From positions 1 to 23,956 of the forward strand of contig DASWED010000108.1 of NCBI GenBank assembly GCA_036394995.1: a stretch of DNA of 23,956 nt. The letters run 5' to 3'. This stretch comes from DASWED01 sp036394995. Lineage in GTDB: Bacteria > Actinomycetota > UBA4738 > JACQTL01. The notes beneath the pieces were generated by a model. That model saw only the letters and a list, made by a program, of their open reading frames with translations, made no database searches and was not told the DNA's origin. Positions 22,821 through 23,956 of this stretch are shown piece after piece. Positions within the stretch are counted from its first letter, which is position 1, and each line of letters opens with the position of its first letter. The position numbers and the translations under genes were made by a program.

Positions 22821-23956
22821 ATGCCCTCCGGTCGCACCTGCCGCATCCTGGCTCTGGCGGCGCTCGTCGTCGCCCTGGGCCTCTCTCAGGCTCCCGCCAG
22901 AGCGGCTACGAACGGCTTCTCGGTGCTGCACGACTTCGCCGGCACCGGTGGACACAGCCCGAACGGCGCGCTGGTCTGGGGCCCGGGCGGGGACCTGTAC
23001 GGGACGCTGTCGGGCAATCTCGACGGAGTCGACCACGGAGCTATCTTCCGAATGACCACCTCTGGCGCTTCTCCGGGCCCGATGGCGATCATCCTGTCGG
23101 CCTCGTGGCCGGAGCCGACGGCTTCCTCTACGGCGTGACCGCGCGCGGCGGGACACCCACGAACATCGATTGCGCGTTCGTCGGCGGGTGCGGGACGTTC
23201 TTCCGGATGACCGCGACTGGTGTCGTCACGGTCCTGCACAACTTCAACAGCGGCCAGAACGACGGGAGCTGGCCCAACGCCGGGATCGTCCTGGGGTCCG
23301 ACGGCGCGTTCTACGGGACGACGCTCCAGGGGGGCGGGTATGGCAGCGCCTATCGCATCAGCGCGACCGGCAGCTTCACCCTCCTGCACCGGTTCGCCGT
23401 CGCCGACGGCATCAACCCCGAGGGCGGGCTGATCCAGGCCAGCGACGGCAACTTCTACGGTGTCACGAACCAGTACGGGCCGAACGGCGGCGGGACCGTC
23501 TTCCGTCTCGATCGCGCAGGGAATCTCACGGTCGTCCACGGATTCGCGTTCGGAGACGGCTATCAGCCCAAGGCCCGGCTCCTGCAGGCTGCCGACGGCT
23601 TCCTCTACGGAACGACGGAGGGGGGCGGCCCCGTGGGGAACGGCGTCGTGTTCCGGGTGGCGCTCGGCGGCACGGGCTTTTCGATCATGCACGCGTTCGA
23701 CCAGTGGGGAAGCGACGGCTCCCGCCCGGCAACGGGACTGATCCAGGGTGCGGACGGGAACTTCTACGGGGAATCTCAAGACGGGGGCCTGGGCGTGTAC
23801 GACAACCGCTACGGCGATGTGTACCGGATGCGCCCCGACGGCACCGTCTCGGTCCTCCACACGTTCTCCGGTCCCGACGGCCGGACTCCGTCGGGGCTGG
23901 TGAACGGTCCCGACGGCCTGCTGTACGGTGCGGCGCTCGGGGGCGGCTCCGCCGGG
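22821..23956 (+). CDS. Secreted GloVer-repeat protein, internally frameshifted and cut by the window edge
   Basis: AAAGGGGGCTGCC precedes the ATG at 22821. The signal peptide (MPSGRTCRILALAALVVALGL to APARA) is followed by a first repeat SVLHDFAGTGGHSPNGALVWGPGGDLYGTL. The frame then ends at 23138, but from about 23060 another frame continues the same repeats to the right edge: LVAGADGFLYGVTARGG, IVLGSDGAFYGTTLQGGG, LIQASDGNFYGVT, LLQAADGFLYGTTEGGG, LIQGADGNFYGE and LVNGPDGLLYGAA. These are TIGR03803-type GloVer extracellular repeats, seven in view. A deletion of 3n+1 bases between FRMTT and LWRFSG (about 23055-23062) explains the shift. If the shift is real, gene callers would see two pieces, 22821-23138 and one starting near 23105. 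The role of the family is unknown. Confidence 0.75.

Noticed and set aside
1..23956. tRNA, rRNA, CRISPR array, prophage or complete transposon
   Set aside because: No cloverleaf-like segment, regularly spaced repeats, phage genes or full transposase were seen.

Overview
The window is very GC-rich and gene-dense, with GTG starts, purine-rich Shine-Dalgarno sites on some genes and apparently leaderless starts on others. Secreted six-bladed PD40 propellers, a Tat lipoprotein flavoenzyme and an ECF sigma factor fused in operon to a membrane propeller all fit an Actinomycetota-like bacterium, probably an uncultured soil or sediment lineage; I cannot place it more precisely. No rRNA, tRNA, CRISPR array, complete transposon or prophage is visible.

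Layout. (1) 1-3883, minus strand: three exported hydrolases in a row, an SGNH/GDSL esterase, a PhoD-type phosphatase and a sulfatase that runs off the left edge. (2) 4102-5346: a secreted TolB-like propeller with a C-terminal RTX calcium-binding tail. (3) 5401-12415: a co-directional set consisting of a fatty acyl-CoA reductase fused to a HAD domain, a zinc-dependent MDR dehydrogenase, a LarA (lactate racemase)-like protein, a PlsC-type acyltransferase and a TetR regulator, followed 19 bp later by a second secreted PD40 propeller (12435-13373). A 14-bp-stem hairpin closes this block. (4) 13442-15993, minus strand: a secreted protein of unknown function and a Tat-exported BBE-type flavoprotein. 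The latter is divergent from a third PD40 propeller (16110-17021). (5) 17807-20381: an ECF sigma factor translationally coupled to a 703-residue membrane protein with two extracellular propellers. The pair sits between two related YncE-like genes, the left one broken. (6) 20382-21100: a degraded patch with what looks like an IS terminus and transposase tail and a frameshifted small membrane protein. (7) 21101-22213 YncE-like lipoprotein (minus), 22282-22689 VOC protein (minus), and 22821 to the right edge, a GloVer-repeat secreted protein with an internal frameshift.

How it may work together. The most interesting candidates for an undescribed system are the acyl-reductase/HAD, dehydrogenase, LarA-like, acyltransferase and TetR cassette, which reads as an uncharacterised lipid-modifying pathway with a near-palindromic operator candidate over its first start codon, and the sigma factor/double-propeller pair, which reads as a one-step transmembrane signalling device in which beta-propellers replace the usual sensor. 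The rest of the window is dominated by exported hydrolases and propellers, so the theme is cell-surface sensing and extracellular turnover. Three apparent frameshifts lie between 17.4 and 23.1 kb; they are either real gene decay or assembly indels.
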